Assembly: GCA_041481485.1 (NCBI GenBank)
Contig: JBGPBY010000091.1
Location: 1-18,066, forward strand
DNA length: 18,066 nucleotides
DNA from: JBGPBY01 sp041481485
GTDB lineage: Bacteria > Acidobacteriota > Terriglobia > 20CM-2-55-15
Reading direction: 5' to 3'
Shown here piece after piece: positions 15,003-18,066 of this stretch. Position numbers and translations under genes: made by a program. The notes under the pieces were generated by a model. It made no database searches, was not told the DNA's origin, and was given only the letters and a program-made list of their open reading frames with translations. How positions within the stretch are numbered: the stretch's first letter is position 1; every line of letters begins with the position of its first letter.

Positions 15003-17135
15003 ATGCGTCCACGGGGAATAAAAGTTTGGTGGTTATTCATCGCCATCGCAGTTTTTGCGGTGTCGGCGCTTCTTGCGCAGCAAGGGAAGAAAATCGACGA
15101 CAACGCAATCAAGAATGCAGGAAAAACTGGAGAAGAATGGCTCACTTACGGTTTGAACTATGCGGAAACTCGCTACAGTCCGCTGAAACAAATCGATGCC
15201 ACCAACGTGAAACGTCTGGGACTGGCCTGGATGGCGGATATTGCCGGCGGCGGTGGTGCGCAGGAAGACACGCCTTTGTACTCCAACGGCGTCCTCTACA
15301 GCGTAACCAATTGGAGCATTGTGTTTGCCGTCGATGCCAAAGATGGAAAAGAAAAATGGCGCTGGGATCCTCGCGTCAATCGCGATCTCGTCACGCGGCG
15401 TATCTGCTGCGGCAATGTGACGCGCGGTCTGGGGCTCTACAACGGTAAGATCTATCTGCCTGTCATCGACGGTCGCCTCGCAGCCCTGGATGCTTCAACC
15501 GGCAAGGTCCTCTGGACCGTTCAGACGACACCTCCCGATCAGAACTACACCATCACCATGGCGCCGCGAGTCATGAAGAACAAAGTCATTATTGGGACCA
15601 GCGGCGCAGAGTATCCGGTTCGGGGATTCTTCTCGGCATATGACACAGAAACCGGCAAGTTAGTCTGGCGTTTTTATACCGTTCCGGGAGATCCCAAAAA
15701 ACCCTTTGAAAATCCCGCATTGAAACCCGCAGCCGAAACCTGGTCCGGAGAATTCTGGAAGTTAGGCGGAGGGGGAACCGTCTGGGATGGAGTGGCTTAC
15801 GATCCGGATTTGAACCTCTTATATGTGGGGACCGGAAATGGTGGACCATGGCCTGAGGAACTTCGGCAGTCCAAGGGAAAGGACAATTTATACGTCGCCT
15901 CCATCCTCGCCGTGAATCCCGACAACGGACAACTGAAATGGCATTACCAGGAAGTTCCCGGTGATTCGTGGGATTTTGATGCCATTACGCAGTTGAGCCT
16001 GCTGGACGTCAAGATCAACGGACGCGATCGCAAGGTCATTACTCAGGCTTCGAAAAACGGCTTCTTCTACGTGTTGGACCGGGCTACCGGCGAGTTCATT
16101 TCGGCGCAGCCGTTTGCCCTGGTGAACTGGGCCAGCGGTTACGATGCCAAGGGCAAACCGATCTTCAATCCGGATGTGCACTACTCAACCAATCGCGTCA
16201 CCGTCATGCCGGGTCCTGGTGGAGCGCACAATTGGTCGCCCATGTCCTTTAACCCGAACACGGGCCTGGTTTACATTCCGACCACGGCGAGCAGCAGCTA
16301 TGCCTATTCTCTGGTACCGAATTTCAAGCCACAGCCTCCGTGCATGAACACAGGCGTTCCCGGCTTTGAGGCCGCTTGCCCGGAGAATCAGACACCGGCT
16401 CCGGCTCGAGGCGCCGCAGTCGCCGCGGCAGTACCGCCAGCAGTCAACGCCGCCGCCGCACCCGCACTGCCCGCAGCCGGAGGCGCTCCGGGCGCAGCTC
16501 CAGGCGGAGGAAATCGCGGACCGGCGGGAACTGCAGCTGGTGGCCGCGGCGCAGCGGCAACACCCGCGGGTCCGACCATCGGTCCTGCGGTTCCGCAAGG
16601 TGTTCGAGGAGGCGGATTCCTGATGGCGTGGGATCCGGTGACCCAAAAGGAAGTCTGGCGCGGAACCGGTGGCGGCGGTACCGGCGGTGGCAGCATGACT
16701 ACGGCGGGCAATCTGGTATTCCAGGTGTTGAATCAGGGGGCCAGGCTCATTGCCTACACTGCCGATAAGGGCGAACAAGTCCTCGACATCGCCACCGGAC
16801 AAACTGGAAATATGGGGCCACCCATCACCTACATGTTCGAGGGAAAACAATACGTGACGTTCCTTGGTGGGAATCCGTGCGGAGGAGGCGGCTCCGGACC
16901 ACAGACAGCGGCTCCCGGTCCACTACCGCCATCCACCATACCCGGAAACGTTCAGATGAATGTGCCGGTCCCTGGCGGAGCACCGGGCCCCGGAGGTTTT
17001 GCCAAGGATCCTCCGTGCAGCGCGCCGCCACCTCCGGGAGCACCGGGACCGGGCGGCCGCGGAGCGGCGACACCGCAGCTTCCAGTTCGTATGTTCAGTT
17101 TCGTGCTGGATGGCACGGCGAAACTTCCGCAGTAG
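15003..17135 (+). CDS. PQQ-dependent dehydrogenase with low-complexity insert and tail (PQQ2)
   Basis: A 710-residue periplasmic quinoprotein of the same family as PQQ1. A signal peptide (MRPRGIKVWWLFIAIAVFAV, cleavage near LAQQ) is followed by the propeller. Landmarks are C135-C136, E203 in SGAEYPVRG, N279 in GTGNGGPW, and D324 with D326 in SWDFDA. The Asp at +2 again marks a lanthanide-type metal site. Two stretches are foreign to the fold: an Ala/Pro/Gly-rich insert at about 465-538, just before the last blade (FLMAWDPVTQKEVWRG), and an 85-residue Gly/Pro-rich tail from 624, with cysteines C626 and one near CSAPPPP. No CxxCH is present, so it needs a separate cytochrome. Its N-terminal segment (KKIDDNAIKNAGK, EEWLTYGLNY) closely matches PQQ3, showing a tandem duplication. 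The stop codon TAG lies at the first base of the 17133-17317 palindrome. Confidence 0.93.
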   Translation: MRPRGIKVWWLFIAIAVFAVSALLAQQGKKIDDNAIKNAGKTGEEWLTYGLNYAETRYSPLKQIDATNVKRLGLAWMADIAGGGGAQEDTPLYSNGVLYSVTNWSIVFAVDAKDGKEKWRWDPRVNRDLVTRRICCGNVTRGLGLYNGKIYLPVIDGRLAALDASTGKVLWTVQTTPPDQNYTITMAPRVMKNKVIIGTSGAEYPVRGFFSAYDTETGKLVWRFYTVPGDPKKPFENPALKPAAETWSGEFWKLGGGGTVWDGVAYDPDLNLLYVGTGNGGPWPEELRQSKGKDNLYVASILAVNPDNGQLKWHYQEVPGDSWDFDAITQLSLLDVKINGRDRKVITQASKNGFFYVLDRATGEFISAQPFALVNWASGYDAKGKPIFNPDVHYSTNRVTVMPGPGGAHNWSPMSFNPNTGLVYIPTTASSSYAYSLVPNFKPQPPCMNTGVPGFEAACPENQTPAPARGAAVAAAVPPAVNAAAAPALPAAGGAPGAAPGGGNRGPAGTAAGGRGAAATPAGPTIGPAVPQGVRGGGFLMAWDPVTQKEVWRGTGGGGTGGGSMTTAGNLVFQVLNQGARLIAYTADKGEQVLDIATGQTGNMGPPITYMFEGKQYVTFLGGNPCGGGGSGPQTAAPGPLPPSTIPGNVQMNVPVPGGAPGPGGFAKDPPCSAPPPPGAPGPGGRGAATPQLPVRMFSFVLDGTAKLPQ

Positions 17136-17317
17136 AGGCGGGGGGCGTTTCGGGGAAATTGTCATTGTTCAATGTTCAATTGTCATCTGTCATCGGCGGT
17201 GGCGCTTCGCGCAATTGTAATTTTATTGATGTCGCGCCGAAAGCGCATCCTCCGCTGACAAATGACAATTGAACATTGAACAATGACAATTTCCCCGAAA
17301 CGCCCCCGCCCCTACAG
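17133..17317. repeat. Palindromic element between PQQ2 and PQQ3, 46-bp perfect arms
   Basis: 17141-17186 and 17262-17307 are exact inverse copies (46 bp). The match continues outward with a few differences (TAGAGGCGGGGG at 17133 against TAGGGGCGGGGG from the other end). The inner part of each arm is a run of 7-base units, TTGTCAT-TGTTCAA-TGTTCAA-TTGTCAT-CTGTCAT. The outer right end CCGCCCCTACA at 17306-17316 is identical to 4831-4841. The left end overlaps the PQQ2 stop codon. About 75 bp of non-repeated sequence form the loop. No T-run follows either arm. Confidence 0.9.
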
Positions 17318-17393
17318 TTGCTCAGTTGGAGTATAGTGGGGGACTTTTAGAGGGGAAAGCAAATCGATGGACCAGAGGTTGAGGAGGAATTAG

Positions 17394-18066
17394 ATGCGTG
17401 CAAATCAGATAATAAAAATTCGGGGGCGATGGCTTGTCGTATTGCTGGCAATGCTCGCCGTCTCGGTTGGAGTATTGGCGCAGCAGAATGCGAAAAAGAT
17501 CGACGACAATGCATTGAAGAACGCCGCCAAGAATAAGGAAGAGTGGATTTCCTACAATCGCGATTGGTCCGAGACGCGGTTCAGTCCGCTCGATCAGATC
17601 AATGCGTCGAATGTCAGCAAACTGGGATTGGCGTGGTCTTACGAAATTCCAAACGTAGGATCGGGAACCCGGCAGGAGTCCACGAATCTGATTTCGAATG
17701 GCATTTTGTACAGCATCACGCCATTTAGCCTTGTCTATGCACTGGACGCCCGTACCGGCAAGGAACTCTGGCAAAATGATCCGAAAACCAATCGTGCCGC
17801 ATCGGCCTGCTGCGGTGTCGTCAACCGGGGACTCGCGCTGTATGAAGGCAAGGTGATCGCACCGGTACTCGACGGGCGGCTGAGGGCGCTTGATGCCAAG
17901 ACCGGCGAATTGATCTGGGAATCCCGTGTCACTCCAACCAATCTGCCCTACACCATCACGATGGCGCCGCGCGTCATCAAGGGCGGTCGAGTGATTGTCG
18001 GCGCCAGCGGTGGTGAATACGCGGTACGCGGATTTTTCGCCGCCTATGACGCGAACACGGGAAAGG
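17394..18066 (+). CDS. PQQ-dependent dehydrogenase, 3'-truncated by window end (PQQ3)
   Basis: The first 224 codons of a third quinoprotein, open to the last base, so the gene continues beyond the window. GAGGAGGAA at 17381-17389 lies 4 nt before ATG 17394. A signal peptide (WLVVLLAMLAVSVGVLAQQ, residues 13-31) is followed by KKIDDNALKNAAKNKEEW, nearly the same as the start of mature PQQ2. Blade landmarks present are FSPLDQINASNVSKLGLAW at 63-81, the vicinal cysteines C139-C140, the TMAPRVIKGGRVIVGASG run, and metal ligand E208 in GGEYAVRG. The Asn and Asp-x-Asp ligands fall outside the window, so metal type cannot be judged. Close similarity to PQQ2 and head-to-tail order indicate duplication. 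Confidence 0.92.
   Translation, partial: MRANQIIKIRGRWLVVLLAMLAVSVGVLAQQNAKKIDDNALKNAAKNKEEWISYNRDWSETRFSPLDQINASNVSKLGLAWSYEIPNVGSGTRQESTNLISNGILYSITPFSLVYALDARTGKELWQNDPKTNRAASACCGVVNRGLALYEGKVIAPVLDGRLRALDAKTGELIWESRVTPTNLPYTITMAPRVIKGGRVIVGASGGEYAVRGFFAAYDANTGK

Noticed and set aside
15003..17135. Fused cytochrome domain (quinohaemoprotein) in PQQ2 tail
   Set aside because: The tail has isolated cysteines (NPCGG, PPCSAP) but no CxxCH.
17141..17307. CRISPR or tandem-repeat array suggested by the repeated TTGTCAT/TGTTCAA units
   Set aside because: The units are 7 bases long, directly abutting and arranged as one inverted pair; there are no spacers.

Overview
The window looks like chromosome of a soil-type Acidobacteriota. 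The reasons are two secreted proteins of the acidobacterial VWFA-related type, several periplasmic quinoprotein dehydrogenases, a fairly high GC content, and exported proteins carrying Gly/Pro/Ala-rich low-complexity stretches. The phylum call is an inference from protein style; no rRNA or other marker gene is present. There is no tRNA, CRISPR array, phage gene or transposase.

Layout. Positions 1-2005: a 44-bp perfect palindrome, then a PQQ-dependent dehydrogenase (PQQ1). 2040-4701: two hairpin repeats, a secreted GH31 glycosidase that probably starts at a TTG, and a 55-codon membrane-type small ORF. 4719-7459: a minus-strand three-gene unit read 7459->4849 (VWA protein with intact MIDAS, small secreted beta-rich protein, VWA protein with degraded MIDAS). 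7514-7632: a palindromic repeat. 7809-10864: plus-strand genes for a Uma2-family nuclease-fold protein, a cytochrome c/YVTN beta-propeller fusion, an Smr-domain protein and an SRPBCC protein. 10948-12009: a secreted SUMF1/FGE-fold protein split by a Gly/Pro-rich, coiled-coil insert. 12030-12210: a cluster of hairpin repeats between convergent genes. 12227-14711: a minus-strand pair, Gfo/Idh/MocA oxidoreductase then MFS transporter, probably for sugars. 14753-18066: a long imperfect palindrome, PQQ2, another palindrome that begins at the PQQ2 stop codon, and PQQ3, which runs off the window.

How the genes may work together. GH31 would release sugars outside the cytoplasm. The MFS and Gfo/Idh/MocA pair would import and oxidise a sugar or polyol. 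The quinoproteins would oxidise alcohols or sugars in the periplasm and pass electrons to cytochromes. PQQ1 and PQQ2 both keep the metal-site residues Glu, Asn, Asp and the extra Asp two residues further on that marks lanthanide-dependent (XoxF-type) enzymes. None of the three has its own haem motif; the cytochrome/YVTN fusion is the only CxxCH protein seen, and a link between them is only a guess.

The strongest unexplained signal is the intergenic DNA. Almost every gene boundary carries a palindromic repeat. Several unrelated-looking elements share the same outer end, CTGTAGG(C/G)GCGG, and others combine a GCCGC/GCGGC hairpin with a GGC-GTAAG-CC hairpin. They fall mostly at 3' ends or between convergent genes. 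I see no mobilising enzyme in the window.
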